From positions 2,700,501 through 2,764,500 of the forward strand of contig NC_017542.1 in NCBI RefSeq assembly GCF_000237325.1: a stretch of DNA of 64,000 bases, read 5' to 3'. The stretch's first letter is position 1. Each line of letters opens with the position of its first letter. The notes beneath the pieces were generated by a model. It was not told the DNA's origin. It saw only the letters and a list, made by a program, of their open reading frames with translations, and did no database searches. Source of the DNA: Paenibacillus polymyxa M1 (GTDB lineage: Bacteria; Bacillota; Bacilli; Paenibacillales; Paenibacillaceae). The translations under genes and the position numbers were made by a program. Below, piece by piece: positions 47,901-62,900 of the stretch.

Positions 47901-50900
47901 TGCGTCATATTCCTAATAAAGGAATTGGCTATGGAATTTGGAGATATTTGAATGAATCTGGTCAAGCCGTTGGTCAACATCAAGCTTTTGCCGAGCCACA
48001 AGTAAGCTTTAACTATCTCGGACAGTTTGATCAGGACTTGCAAAACAGCGATATCCGTATGTCTCCTTACTCGATGGGATCGGTCATTAGTGACCGTACG
48101 AAGATGAAATATGCGCTCGAAGTGAGCGGAATCGTAACGAACGGCATCCTGGAACTGGAGATTCGGTATAACGGAAAAGCCTTCCGTAAGGACACCGTGC
48201 AGATGCTGGCTGATCTGTTGAAATCCAATCTGCTTGAAATGATCGAGCATTGTGTCACACGGGAGCGGACCGAATTGACTCCAAGTGATGTACTGTTTAA
48301 AGGTCTGACCCTGGAGCAATTAGATACGATTAAGGAGCAGACAAAGACGCTTGGGGAATTGGAAAATGTGTACCCGCTAACGCCAATGCAAAAGGGTATG
48401 CTGTTCCACAGTTTGATGAATGCAGAAACAGGCGTGTATTTTGAGCAGGCGACCTTTGATCTTGAGGGCTACTTTACACCGTCTATATTCGAGGAAAGCT
48501 TGAAGCTGCTGGTTAGTCGACATGCTATATTACGGACGAATTTCTATAGTGGCTGGCATGGTCAACCGTTGCAGATTGTCTATCGTCATAAAAATCCGAG
48601 CTTCTTTTATGAGGATGTCAGAGGGTGTGAACAGGCTGTAGCTGAATTTGTGGCCCAGGACAAAGCTCGAGGCTTTGATTTAAGCAAGGATGCGCTCATG
48701 CGCGTAGCTGTCTTCCGCACGGGTGATCGCTCATACCGTTTTGTATGGAGCTTCCATCATATTGTGATGGACGGCTGGTGCCTGTCCCTGATGACGGACG
48801 AAGTGTTTGGTGCATATGTTGCCTTGCTGGAGAATAAGCAGCCAGAGCTCGCACCTGTCAAGCCGTATAGTGACTATATCGAATGGTTGGAACATCAAGA
48901 TGCACGGGAAGCGACCCGTTATTGGAGTAACTATTTGGCAGGTTTTGAGCAGCAAACATTGTTGCCTAGTGAGAACGTGCAAGCTTCTGTAGTAGAACGC
49001 GATGAAGATACAGACAGAAGCGGTGGAAGTTCAAATTCCGGTTATGTTTCGGAAAAGCTGCCATTTATGTTGGGTAAAGAACGGAGTGCCACATTAAACC
49101 GAATTGCCAAGCAACAACATGTAACGATTAACACATTGCTGCAGAGCGTTTGGGGCGTTATTTTACAGAAATACAATAATAATCAGGATGTTGTGTTTGG
49201 TAGTGTTGTATCCGGTCGTCCGGCAGAAATTGCAGGCGTAGAGAACATGATCGGTTTGTTTATCAACACGATTCCGGTACGGATATGCAGTGCACCGGAT
49301 GCTACATTTGCTGAAGTATTGCAGCGTACACAGGAACAGGCTTTGGCCTCCAGTGTCTATGATACGTTCCCGCTGTACGACATTCAGGCACTGACTGAAC
49401 AAAAACAAGACCTAATTCATCACATCATGGTCTTTGAAAACTACCCAATCGGGCAGCAGATGAAGCAGATGGGCGGTTCCGGCGAGACAAAGGCACAAAC
49501 AGGCTTCTCTATTGCCAATGTGGCACTTGCAGAGCAAACCAACTACGATTTTAATCTGATTGTCGTACCTGATGAGGATATCTCTATCCTGTTTGAATAC
49601 AATGCGCTGGTGTATAACCGGTCTGCAGTGGAGCGTATCTATGGTCATATCAACCACGTCATCGGACAAATCGTGGACAATCCGCATATCCATGTGAATG
49701 AGCTGGAATTGGTGACACCGGAAGAGCAGACACAGATCGTTCAGGTGTGGGGAGATACGGCGGCAGCCTATCCGCAGGATCAAACGCTAAGCGCATTATT
49801 CGAGCAGCAGGCAGCGAACACGCCGGAGCAAGTGGCGGTGTTGTGCGGAGCGGAATCGTTGACCTACGCAGAGCTGAATGAGCGAGCCAACCGTCTCGCA
49901 CGCACCTTGCGTGCCGAAGGGGTTGAACCGGATCAGCCGGTAGGCATTCTGGTCCACCGTTCACTGGACATGATCGTAGGCATCTATGCGATCCTGAAGG
50001 CAGGCGGAGCCTATGTGCCGATTGATCCGGAATATCCGGCCGACCGCATCCGCTTTATGCTGGAGGACTCAGGCGCGAAGCTGGTGCTGACGCAATCGCA
50101 TCTGGCGGAGCAAGCATCGCTGAGTTTCGACGGCCAGGTGCTGATACTGGATCACGAGGACATCTATCACGAAGATGGCTCGAATCTGGAGCCACTGGCT
50201 GGATCGCACCATGTCGCCTATGTCATTTATACCTCTGGCTCCACGGGAAAACCGAAGGGCGTGATGGTGGAACACTATTCCGTGCTGAACCGGATTTTGT
50301 GGATGCATGATCGGTACGGCTTGAGTGCGGAAGATACGATCCTGCAAAAGACCGCCTTCACCTTCGACGTGTCGGTGTGGGAGCTGTTCTGGTGGTCGAT
50401 GGTCGGCTCGAAGGTAAGCCTGCTGTCCGTGGGCGGGGAAAAGAACCCGGAAGATATCGTCGACACGATTGCCCGCGATGGCGTGAGCACGATGCACTTT
50501 GTTCCAGCCATGCTGCATGCGTTCCTGGAGTACGTTGAGCAGCAGCCACGGGAAGTGATGCAAGCGAAGCTGGGCACACTGCGCCATGTCTTTGCCAGTG
50601 GTGAAGCGTTGCCGCCACAACATGTGGCCCGGTTCCAGCGGCTCGTATCGAGCCTGACCGGAGCGAAGCTGATCAACCTGTACGGCCCAACCGAAGCGAC
50701 GGTGGACGTATCGTACTTTGATTGCGATCCGGATGAGGAATATACAGTTATCCCGATCGGGAAACCGATTCAAAATATCCGTCTGTATATCGTGAAGGAA
50801 GGCACGGAGCAATTGCAGCCGATTGGTGTGGCAGGGGAACTGTGCATCGGCGGTGTCGGCGTAGCCAGAGGTTACCTGAACCGTCCGGAGCTGACGGCCG

Positions 50901-53900
50901 AGAAATTTGTAGAGAACCCGTTTGCCGGAGGCAAAGCAGGCTATGAACGGATGTACCGCACCGGCGATTTGGCGAGATGGATGCCGGACGGCAACATTGA
51001 ATATCTGGGCCGGATCGATCATCAGGTGAAAATCAGGGGTTATCGGATTGAGCTGGGCGAGGTCGAATCGCAGCTGCTCCAGGTGGAATCGGTACGAGAA
51101 GCCGTGGTCGTGGCCCGTACGGACGAAAAGGGCCAAAACCACATGGTGGCCTACTATGTCGCGGGACAAGTAGTCGAGGCCAGCGAGCTAAGAAGTGAGC
51201 TGGGACGGGAGCTGCCAGGCTACATGGTGCCATCCTACTTTGTACAACTGGAACAGCTGCCACAGACACCGAATGGCAAAATCGACCGCAAGGCCTTGCC
51301 GGCACCGGAAGGCAGCCTGCAAACTGGAGTCGATTATGCCGAGCCGCGTACGGCGCAAGAACGCGCTTTGGTAGCGGTCTGGCAGTCGGTACTGGGACTA
51401 CAGACGGTTGGTATTTTGGACAATTTCTTTGATCTGGGCGGTGATTCGATCAAGGCGATCCAAATCGCCTCCCGTGCGTTCCAGGCTGGCTATAAGCTGG
51501 ACATGAAGGATTTGTTCCAGTATCCAACCGTTGAAGCCCTGGCACCGCATATGCATGAGGTCCGTCGTATGGCAGATCAGGAAGAAGTCAGCGGGGAAAC
51601 GGCGCTACTTCCGATCCAGCATTGGTTCTTTGCGCAGGAGCGCGAGCGTCCACAGCACTTTAATCAGGCGGTTATGCTCTATCGCGCCGAGGGTTTTGAT
51701 GAGACAGCGGTTCGCCAAGCCATGGATCACCTCGTGAAGCATCATGATGCGCTGCGTACGGTATTCCATCAGACTTCCGCTGGTTATACAGCTTGGACTC
51801 GCCATGTAGAGGAAGGCACGTTATATACACTGGAAACTTTGGATTACCGTGAACGGGCCGCTTATGCGGAAGCGCTGGAAGCGAAGGCAACGGAAATCCA
51901 AAGCAGCATGGACCTGTCCGCAGGACCTTTGGTGAAACTCGGATGGTTCCGCACAGCGGAGGGCGACCATCTGCTGATCGCCATTCACCATTTGGTGGTG
52001 GACGGAGTGTCGTGGCGGATTCTGTTTGAAGATTTCTCGACAGGCTACGAGCAGGCGATCCAGGGAGAGTCCGTACGATTGCCATATAAAACAGATTCCT
52101 TCCAAACTTGGGCACGGGAGTTATCCTCTTATGCTAACCGTCCTGAGGCTGCATCGGATGAAGTCTATTGGAAGCAGCTGGAACAGGTCAAAGCTGAAGC
52201 TGCACCACTGCCTAAGGATTTTGCCTACGAGGGCTCCGTGAATGCAGACAGCGAAGTGCTAACGGTGGAGTGGACTGAAGCTGAAACCCAGCAACTGCTG
52301 AAGCATGCACATCGCGCCTATAACACCGAGGTCAATGATTTGCTGCTGACCGCGCTGGGACTCGCGGTGCACAACTGGACAGGCGCAGGACATGTACTGG
52401 TGAACCTGGAGGGCCATGGCCGGGAAGCGATCCTGCCAGAGGTGGATATTACGCGTACGATCGGCTGGTTTACGAGCTTGTATCCGGTGCTGCTGGATAC
52501 AGGTGCAAACCTGACGCTGGCTCAGCGGATTAAAGAAACGAAGGAAGGATTGCGCCGGATTCCGCATAAAGGCCTGACCTATGGCACTTGGCGTTACCTG
52601 TCCTCTGCGTTGCCTGCAGATGAAGTGGGCACGATCGCAGCCGAACCGGAAATCAGCTTTAACTATTTGGGGCAGGTCGATCAGGATCTGCAAAACAGTG
52701 GAATTACGTTGTCCTCCTACCGTGCAGGGGAGACAGAGGATGCCCATTCACCGTTACTGTACACGCTGGATTTGAACGCAATGATCTCGGAAGGCACGCT
52801 GCGTTTGACGATCGCTTACAGCCGTAAGCAGTATCGTAAAGAAACGCTGGAACGAGTGGCGGGGCTAATGAAATCCGCTTTGCAGGAGGTCATTACGCAT
52901 TGCGTCGCTCAGGAGCGGCCAGAGCTTACCCCAAGTGATGTATCCTTCAAAGGTCTGACGACTGGTGAGCTGGAACAGATTGCGGAACAGGCGGCACGTA
53001 TCGGTGAGCTGGAAAATGTATACGCACTGACGCCGATGCAGAAGGGCATGCTCTTTTACAATCTGATGGATTCGCAATCGGGAGCTTATTTTGAACAGGC
53101 CTCCTTTGATCTGCGAGGACATTTTAATATCGCTGCCTTTGCAGCCAGTTTGGATGTCTTGGTGCAGCGGCATACGGTACTGCGCACGAACTTCTACAGC
53201 GGCTGGAAGGATGAACCGCTTCAGGTCGTGTACCGGAATAAGCGCAGCGAACTGTATGTTGAAGATTTAAGGGACATGGAGGACGAGCAGCAAAACGAAT
53301 ACATGCTCGAATTTACGCGTAAAGACAAGCAAAGAGGCTTTGACCTGGCACAAGACGCCTTGATGCGTGTCGCTGTGTTGCGCACAGGTGAGGAGACGTA
53401 TCGTTTTGTATGGAGCTTCCACCATATTGTGATGGACGGCTGGTGCTTGTCGCTGGTGACCAACGAAGTGTTTGCAAGTTATTTTGCGATACTGGCTCAT
53501 AAACAACCGGAACTGGCCCCTGTAACCCCGTACAGTCAATATATCGAATGGCTAGAGCAGCAGGATCGTCAGGCTGCATCGAGCTACTGGAGCAAGGTTT
53601 TGGAAGGGTATGAGGAGCAGTCCCGCTTGCCACAGGCAAAAATTCAGGGTAAGACGGGGTATCAGTCGGAGCGTTTGGATTTTGATCTGGGCGCAGATCT
53701 CACAGCTGGTATTCAGCGCATAGCCAAGCGTTATCAGGTCACCATCAATACGTTGATGCAAACCGTATGGGGCCTTTTACTGCAAAAATATAATGGCACC
53801 GATGATGTCGTGTTTGGCAGTGTAGTATCTGGACGTCCGGCAGACATTCCGAATGTGGAGCATATCATTGGTCTGTTTATCAATACGATTCCGGTGCGTA

Positions 53901-56900
53901 TCCGCAGTCAGGTGGACAGCGTATTCTCCGACGTGATGAAGCAAACCCAGGAGCAATCGATTGCTTCCCATGTGTATGATACGTATCCGTTGTATGAAAT
54001 TCAGGGGTTGTCGGAGCTTAAGCAGGATTTGATCAATCATATTCTTATTTTTGAAAATTATCCGGTAGAGGAACAAATAGAGCAATTAGGTAGTAGTGAG
54101 GCGTCCAGCTTCACGATCACAGGAGCCGAGTCTGTCGAGCAGACCAACTATGACTTTAACGTGGTAGTGCTGCCGGGGAACACCATTCACATGAGCTTTG
54201 GCTATAATGCCCTGGCCTTTGAACGGGAAAGTGTCGAGCAAATTCGAGGTCATCTGGTGCAGTTGCTGGAACAGGTGATAGCCAATCCGAACATTCGCGT
54301 ACATGAACTGGACATGGTTACGATGCAGGAGCGTAAGCAGATCGTTGAGGTATGGGGAAACACAGCGGTAGCCTATCCAAGTAAACAAACGATTCACGGC
54401 TTGTTCGAAGTGCAAACTGCACAGACACCGGAGCAGACAGCCTTGTTCTTTGAAGGAGAGCAGCTGACTTATCGCGAGCTGAATGAACGCGCCAATCGAT
54501 TGGCTCATACCTTGCGCAGTCAAGGCGTGACGAAGGATCGGCTGGTGGGTCTGATGACCGAGCGTTCGGTGGATATGATCGTGGGCATCTTCGGGATTTT
54601 GAAAGCTGGAGGCGCATATGTCCCTATTGATCCAACCTATCCGGAGGAACGTATCCGCTATATGCTGGACGACTCGGGTGCGAAGCTGCTGTTAACACAA
54701 AGTCATCTGATGGACAAAGCAGTTATCGATGGTCAAGTACTGGTATTGGATGGAGCGCAGGAGGTGTACCACGAGGATGGTTCCAACCTGGAGCCGCTGT
54801 CTGGTCCGAACGATTTGGCGTATGTGATTTATACGTCGGGTACAACCGGACAGCCGAAGGGCGTTATGCTGGAGCATCACGGGCTGTGCAATCTGAAAAC
54901 GTATTTTGATCGGACGCTCAAGATTCGTGCGTCGGATCATGCGCTGCTATTTGCCAGCTATTCGTTTGATGCGGCTTGCTGGGAAATCTTCCAGGCGCTG
55001 TTCTGCGGGGCTACGTTATATGTGCCAACAACAGAGACGATTTTGAACTACGAACGGTTTGAGCAATATATGGCGGATCACCACATTACGGTGGCTGCTT
55101 TGCCGCCAACTTATGCAGTGTATTTGGAGCCGGGGCGGATGCCGCACCTGCGTATTCTGTTCACTGCGGGTTCAGCCTCATCCACCGAACTGGTATACAA
55201 GTGGAAGGATCAGGTGGCGTACTACAATGGCTATGGTCCAACCGAAAACTCGGTGGCAACATCCATCTGGCCGGTATCCGAGGATGAAAGGGCAGGACAA
55301 CTCATTTCCATCGGACGTCCTGTGCCGAATCACCGGGTATACATGGTGGATGTGCATGGACATTTGGCGCCGGTCGGCGTAGCAGGTGAACTGTACGTGT
55401 CCGGTCCGGGTCTGGCGCGTGGTTATCTGGATCGACCAGAGCTGACGGCAGAGAAATTTGTAGCGAACCCGTTTGCGGCGGGTGAAGCCGGCTATGAACG
55501 AATGTACCGTACAGGGGACTTGGCGAGATGGATGCCAGACGGCAACATTGAATATTTAGGCCGGATCGACCATCAGGTGAAAATCCGGGGCTACCGGATC
55601 GAACTGGGTGAAGTCGAGGCACAAATCTTGAAAGTGGAAGACGTGCAAGAGGTCATCGTACTGGCCCAAGCGGACGAGCAGGGGCAAAACCAACTGGTGG
55701 CGTACTATGTCGCTGAAAGAGACGTAAGCGCTGGGGAGCTGCGCAGCTTCCTGGGTGAGGAGCTGCCAAACTACATGGTACCTTCGTATTTCATTCAGTT
55801 GGAGCAGATGCCGCTGACACCCAACGGTAAAATCGACCGTAAGGCCCTGCCGGCACCGGAAGGCAGTCTGCAAAGCGGAGCGGATTATGTAGAGCCGCGC
55901 ACAGCGCTGGAGCAGACGCTGGCTTCGATTTGGCAGGGGGTACTAGGAACGAAGAGCGTCGGGATTCTGGATAATTTCTTTGATCTGGGCGGCGATTCAA
56001 TCAAGGCGATCCAGGTATCGTCCCGCTTGCTGCAAGCAGGCTACAAGCTGGACATGAAGGATTTGTTCCAATATCCGTCCATTTCGCTACTGAGCAGTCA
56101 TGTACAAAAAGTGAATCGTACGGCCGATCAGGGCGAGGTATCAGGCAGCGTCAAGCTGACGCCGATTCAGCAATGGTTCTTTGGATTATCATCAGCAGAG
56201 CCACATTATTTCAACCAATCGGTGATGCTGCATCAAGCAGAAGGTTTCAATCTAGACGCATTGCGTCAAACGATGACCAAGGTGACGGAGCATCATGATG
56301 CCTTGCGTATGATCTTCCGTCAGACCGAACAGGGCTATGAAGCGTGGAATCGCGGTGTGAATGAAGGCGAGCTGTACAGTCTGGATATTGTGGATTTGAC
56401 AGATATGCCAACCCTTGCAGAGGTGGCAGCAACCATTGAAACGAAGGCGAGTGCCATTCAAAGCTCGATTCGTCTGGATGAAGGACCGCTGGTGAAGCTG
56501 GGAATTTTCCGCTGCACAGATGGAGATCACTTATTGATTGCGATTCACCATCTGGTCGTAGACGGGATCTCATGGCGGATTGTGTTTGAAGATTTTGCGA
56601 CTGGCTATGAGCAGGCCGTTCGGGGAGAAGCGATTCGCTTGCCTTATAAAACGGATTCGTTCTCCACTTGGGCAGAACGGTTGTCTCAATATGCGAACAG
56701 TCCGGCCATTGACAACGAACGCGAATACTGGCAGCGTCTTGCCCACATGGAAGTTGCATCGCTACCTAAGGATCAAGACAAAGCAGCAGGACAGCCTTTT
56801 TGGGTCAGAGATAGTGAGACGGTGACCGTAGCTTGGAGCGAACAGGAAACCCGGTTGCTGCTTCAGGAATCACATCGTGCGTACAACACGGAGGTCAATG

Positions 56901-59900
56901 ATCTGCTGTTAACCGCACTCGGCAGCGCATTGTACAACTGGAGCGGGCAGAAGCGTGTGCTGGTCAATCTGGAGGGACATGGCCGGGAGGCTATTGTTCC
57001 AGATGTGGATATCACACGTACCGTGGGCTGGTTTACGAGTCAGTATCCAGTATTGCTGGATGTCGATGGAAAGGCGGAAGTAGGGCAGCGCATCAAGCGG
57101 GTCAAAGAGGACCTGCGTCATGTGCCGCATAAGGGCATTGGCTACGGTATTCTGAAATATCTGTCTCAGGATAACGCTAATCTTTCCTGGAGCCTGCAGC
57201 CTGAGATCAGCTTTAACTATTTGGGACAATTTGATCAGGATTTGGAACAGAGTGACATCGTGCTGTCTTCGCATACGGACGGAGAACCGATGAGTGGTTA
57301 TACCGTGCTGGAGCAGCCGCTGAATGTGAACGGCATGATTACAGCAGGCGTGCTGACCTTGGAAATTCGCTATGACAGCCAAGTATATCATCAGCAAAAT
57401 GTAGAGAAGTTTGCCCGGCTGCTACGGGAAAGCTTGCAGGAAGTAATCAAGCATTGTGCCTCCCAAGAGCGGAGCGAACTAACGCCAAGCGATGTCTTGT
57501 TCAAAGGCTTGTCGTTGGAACAACTGGAGCAATTAACGGAGCAAACGGCTTCTGTGGGTGAACTGGAAAATGTGTATGCTCTTTCTCCCATGCAGAAAGG
57601 GATGCTGTTCCATAGCTTGATGGAACCCGACTCAGGTGCATACTTCCAGCAAGCCTCGTTTGATCAAAAAGGCAGCTTCGATGTTGCTGTTTTCCGCAAG
57701 AGCCTAGATCTGCTGACACAGCGTCATGAAGCGCTGCGGACGAATTTCCATCGGTTTGAGACCGGACACGGTCAGGAGCCATTGCAACTGGTGTTCCGTC
57801 ACAAAGATAGCGATCTGTCCTTCAAGGATGTACGCGGAATGCCGAAAGCAGAACAACAGGCGTATATCCAGGCGTTGAAGCAGGAGGATCAGGCTCGGGG
57901 CTTTGATCTCGGTACGGATGCACTCATGCGCGTACAGGTATGGCAGACCGATGAAGAAACGTATCACTGGGTTTGGAGCTTCCATCACATTATCATGGAC
58001 GGCTGGTGCTTATCGCTCGTTACGGGTGAGGTGTTTGGTACGTACTTTGCGCTGCTGGAGCAGAAACAGCCGGAGCTGGCTCCGATCACACCGTATGGCC
58101 AATATATCGAGTGGCTAGAGCGTCAGGATGAACGTGCGGCAAAAGAGTATTGGAGCAACTATTTGGCGGGCTTTGAACAGCAGACGTTGCTGCCTGGATC
58201 GGATACTGCATCGAAAGACCACGTGACGGACAGCAGGGAACATGCGGTATCCTCGACAGCAAGCGAAGCCAGCGAATATGTTTCTGAAAAAGTAACGGTA
58301 GATCTGGATCCAACGTGGAGCGAAGCCATGTACCGGATTGCAAAGCAGCAGCAGGTCACGATCAATACGCTGATGCAGAGCGTGTGGGGCGTTATTTTGC
58401 AGCAATATAATAACAATGAAGATGTTGTATTCGGCAGTGTCGTATCTGGACGTCCGACGGATATTGCGGGCGTAGAAAATATGATCGGTCTGTTCATTAA
58501 TACGATTCCGGTTCGGATTCAAAGTGAACGAAATGCCACGTTTGTCGAAATCATGCGGAACACGCAGGAGCAAGCGCTGGCTTCGGGGGTATATGACAGC
58601 TTCCCGCTGTATGAAATTCAGGCGCTGACCGAGCAGAAGCAGCATCTGATTAATCACATTATGGTATTTGAAAACTATCCGGTAGAGGAGCAAGTCGAGC
58701 AGTTGGGTGAAGTTCGTCCGTCTGCATTTGACATTACGAATGTAGAGGTTGTTGAGCAGACGAACTATGATCTGGATTTGATTGTGATGCCGGATGAAAC
58801 CTTCCGCATCATGTTCAGATACAACGCGAATGTGTACGACCGGTCTACGATCGAGCGGATGCAGGGACATGTACTGCATGTCATCGAGCAAATCGTGAAC
58901 AATCCGCATATCCGTGTGAATGAGCTGGAATTGGTGACACCGGAAGAACAGGCACAGATCGTTCAGGTATGGGGAGATACAGCGGCAGCCTATCCGCAGG
59001 ATCAGACACTAAGCAGTCTGTTTGAGCAGCAGGTCGCGAACATGCCGGAGCAAGTCGCGGTACTGTGCGGTGAAGAGTCGCTGACCTACCGTGAGCTAAA
59101 CGAGCGAGCCAACCGTTTGGCCCGGACGCTGCGTGCGGAAGGGGTGGAACCGGATCAGCCGGTGGGCATTCTGCTTCACCGTTCGCTGGACATGATCGTA
59201 GGTATCTACGCGATCCTCAAGGCAGGCGGAGCTTATGTACCGATCGATCCGGAATATCCGGCTGACCGCATCCGCTTTATGCTGGAGGACTCGGGCGCGA
59301 AGCTGGTGCTGACGCAATCGCATCTGGCGGAGCAAGCATCGCTGAGTTTCGACGGTCAGGTGCTGGTGCTGGATCGTCAGGAGCAGGCTGGCAAGAATAT
59401 TTACCACGAAGATGGTTCAAATCTGGAGCCCCTGGCTGGGCCGCACCATGTCGCCTATGTCATCTACACCTCCGGTTCCACCGGAAAACCGAAGGGTGTA
59501 ATGGTGGAGCACCATTCCGTGTTAAACCGGATTTTGTGGATGCATGATCGGTACGCCCTGAGCGCAGAAGATACGATCCTGCAAAAGACCGCCTTTACCT
59601 TCGACGTGTCGGTGTGGGAGCTGTTCTGGTGGTCGATGGTCGGCTCAAAGGTAAGCCTGCTGTCGGTCGGCGGGGAAAAGAACCCGGAAGACATCGTCGA
59701 AACGATTGCCCGCGATGGCGTGAGCACGATGCACTTTGTACCAGCCATGCTGCATGCGTTCCTGGAGTATGTGGAACAGCAGCCACGAGAAGTGATGCAA
59801 GCGAAGCTGGGCACACTGCGCCATGTCTTTGCCAGTGGTGAAGCCTTGCCGCCACAGCATGTGGCCCGGTTCCAGCGGCTCGTGTCGAGCCTGGCCGGAG

Positions 59901-62900
59901 CGAAGCTGGTCAACCTGTATGGCCCAACCGAAGCGACGGTGGACGTATCGTACTTCGATTGCGAGCCGTCAGAGGAATATGCGGTTATTCCGATCGGGAA
60001 ACCGATTCAAAACATTCGTCTGTACATCGTCAAGGAAGGCACGGAGCAATTGCAGCCAATTGGCGTGGCAGGTGAACTGTGCATCGGCGGTGTCGGCGTA
60101 GCACGAGGATATCTGAACCGTCCGGAGCTGACGGCTGAGAAATTTGTGAAAGATCCGTTTGCTGGCGGGGAAGCAGGGTATGAGCGAATGTACCGTACCG
60201 GCGATTTGGCGAGATGGATGCCGGACGGGAACATTGAATATCTGGGCCGGATCGACCATCAGGTGAAAATCCGGGGGTACCGGATTGAGCTGGGCGAGGT
60301 CGAAACGCAGTTGCTCCAAGTGGAATCGGTACGAGAAGCGATTGTCATGGCTCGTGCAGATGAAACGGGACAAAAACACATGGTCGCCTACTATGTCGCG
60401 GGGCAAGAAATCAGTGCCAGCGAGCTGAGAAGTGAGCTGGGGCAGGAACTACCAAGCTACATGGTACCGTCCTACTTTGTACAGCTGGAGCAGATGCCAC
60501 TGAGTCCCAATGGCAAAATCGACCGCAAGGCACTGCCAGCACCGGAAGGTAGCCTGCAAAGCGGGGCCGAGTATGTTGCACCGCGGACGTGGGTGGAAGT
60601 GAAGCTGGCGCAAATTTGGCAGGATGTGCTGGGCCTGGCGCAAGTTGGCGTGAAGGAAAACTTCTTCGAGATTGGCGGACATTCGCTGCGGGCGACGACA
60701 CTAACCTCGAAGATTCATAAGGAGCTGAACAAGCAGCTTCCTCTGCGCAGTATTTTTGAAGCACCAACGATTGAACAACTGGCAGCCGTGCTGGAAGGTC
60801 TGGATCAGGTGGCGTATGCGTCCATTCCGGTAACGGAAGAGCGTAGCTTCTATCCACTATCCTCGGCGCAAAAACGACTGTATGTGCTGCATCAGTTCGA
60901 TTCGCTGGATGTGAACTACAACATGCCGTCGGTGCTGCAAGTGAGCGGTCCGCTGGACGTGAAACGAGTGGAACATATATTCCGTCAACTGATCGCCCGC
61001 CATGCGACCTTGCGTACTCGCTTTGAGCTGATCGACAGTGAGCCAATGCAATGGATCGAGGACACCGTACCGTTCGAGGTGGAATATACGAAGGTACAGG
61101 CAGAGGGTGCGACTGCGGATACAAATCAGGACACAACTACAGATAGGTACACCAGGGTCAACATAGAGGCGCAACAGCTGGTGCGGCGCTTTGTCCGTCC
61201 GTTTGATCTCAAAGCTGCGCCGCTGCTACGAGTAGGCTTGGTGGATCTGGGCATTCAAGGAGTAGAACAGGAATCCCAACATTTGCTTATGCTCGATATG
61301 CACCATATCGTCTCAGATGGGGTGTCCCTGGAGGTCCTGACTGATGAGTTTGTCCGTTTGTATGGCGGTGAAGAGCTGGCGCCATTGCGGATACAGTACA
61401 AAGATTATGCCGTATGGCAGCAAAGCGAAGCCCATCAGGAATGGATGCAGCGTCAGGAAGCGTACTGGCTCGATACCTTCCGAGGGGAACTGCCTGTACT
61501 GGATCTCTCTACGGACTTTGCCCGCCCAGCGGTACAGAGTACGGCAGGAAATATGATCGAATTTGTACTGGAGCGTGAGGTTAGTGAACGCCTGAAAGAA
61601 CTGGCTGCCCAGACCGGCTCTACCCTGTATATGGTGATGCTAGCGGCGTACACCACACTCTTGCATAAATACACAGGCCAAGAGGACATTGTAGTCGGTA
61701 CGCCGATTGCAGGACGACCGCATGCGGAGCTCAGTAATCTAGTCGGTGTCTTCATTAACACGCTGGCGATTCGTAATTATCCATCCAGCGACAAATCGTT
61801 CCTTGAGTATCTGCAAGAGGTCAAGGAACATGCGCTCAGTGCGTATGAGCATCAGGATTATCCTTTTGAAGAATTGGTTGAAAAATTGAATGTAGCGCGG
61901 GATACGAGCCGGAATGCGCTGTTCGACACGATGTTTGAATTGAAAACGTTGGAGCAGCGGGAGTTCGAGCTGGAAGGGCTGACCTTGAGCTCCTATCCAC
62001 TGGATAATCAAACGGCAAAATTCGATCTGAGCTTGGAGGCGATAGAGCAGCCGGAAGGCATTCTGTGCAGTCTGGAATACAGCACAGTGCTGTACAAGCG
62101 GGAGACCATCACGCGATTGGCACAGCATTTTGCGGAAATCGTTCGAGCGATTGCCTATCATCCACAGCAGCCACTGGCAGTTTTGAATATGGTAACCGAT
62201 GAGGAACAAGAGCAACTCATCTACGGTTTTGGAGAAGTGGGCGTAACGGATGTTGCTGTTGAAGCAGGAGCCCTGTTCCATACCTATGTGGAAAAACAGG
62301 CACAGCTTATACCAGATCAAGTGGCGGTGGTATACGAGGAGCAACAGCTTACGTACCGGAAACTGAACGAGCGTGCGAACCAATTGGCGCGTAGATTGCG
62401 AAATGAAGGTATCGGACGCGAATCGATTGTCGGCATTCTGAGTGAGCGCTCGGTAGACATGCTGGTCGGCGTACTGGCAGTATGGAAGGCTGGTGGCGCA
62501 TATGTACCGCTGGATGCGGATTATCCGTCCGAACGCATTCGTTTCATGCTGGAGGACAGTGGTGCGACGGTGTTGCTGACCCAGACGGGATTGCAGGAGC
62601 GCGCACAAGCATGGCTGAATGAAAGCCAATGGACTTTGGGCGATGAAAAAGCTAAGGGTGAGCTGGAGACGGCGGTTAGCGTTGAAACGATGGAAAGAGA
62701 CAACCTGAATGAAGGTTTGAGCTTGAAATCAGATTCGAAGTCTGACAGCGAAGCAGCATCTGAATCGGCAACAAAGCTGCGTCTGCAAATCATGCTGGCA
62801 TTGGACGATGAGTCACTATACACCGGAGATACGACAGACGTTGATCACATCAACGAACCGCAGGATCTGGCGTATGTGATCTACACCTCCGGAACAACCG

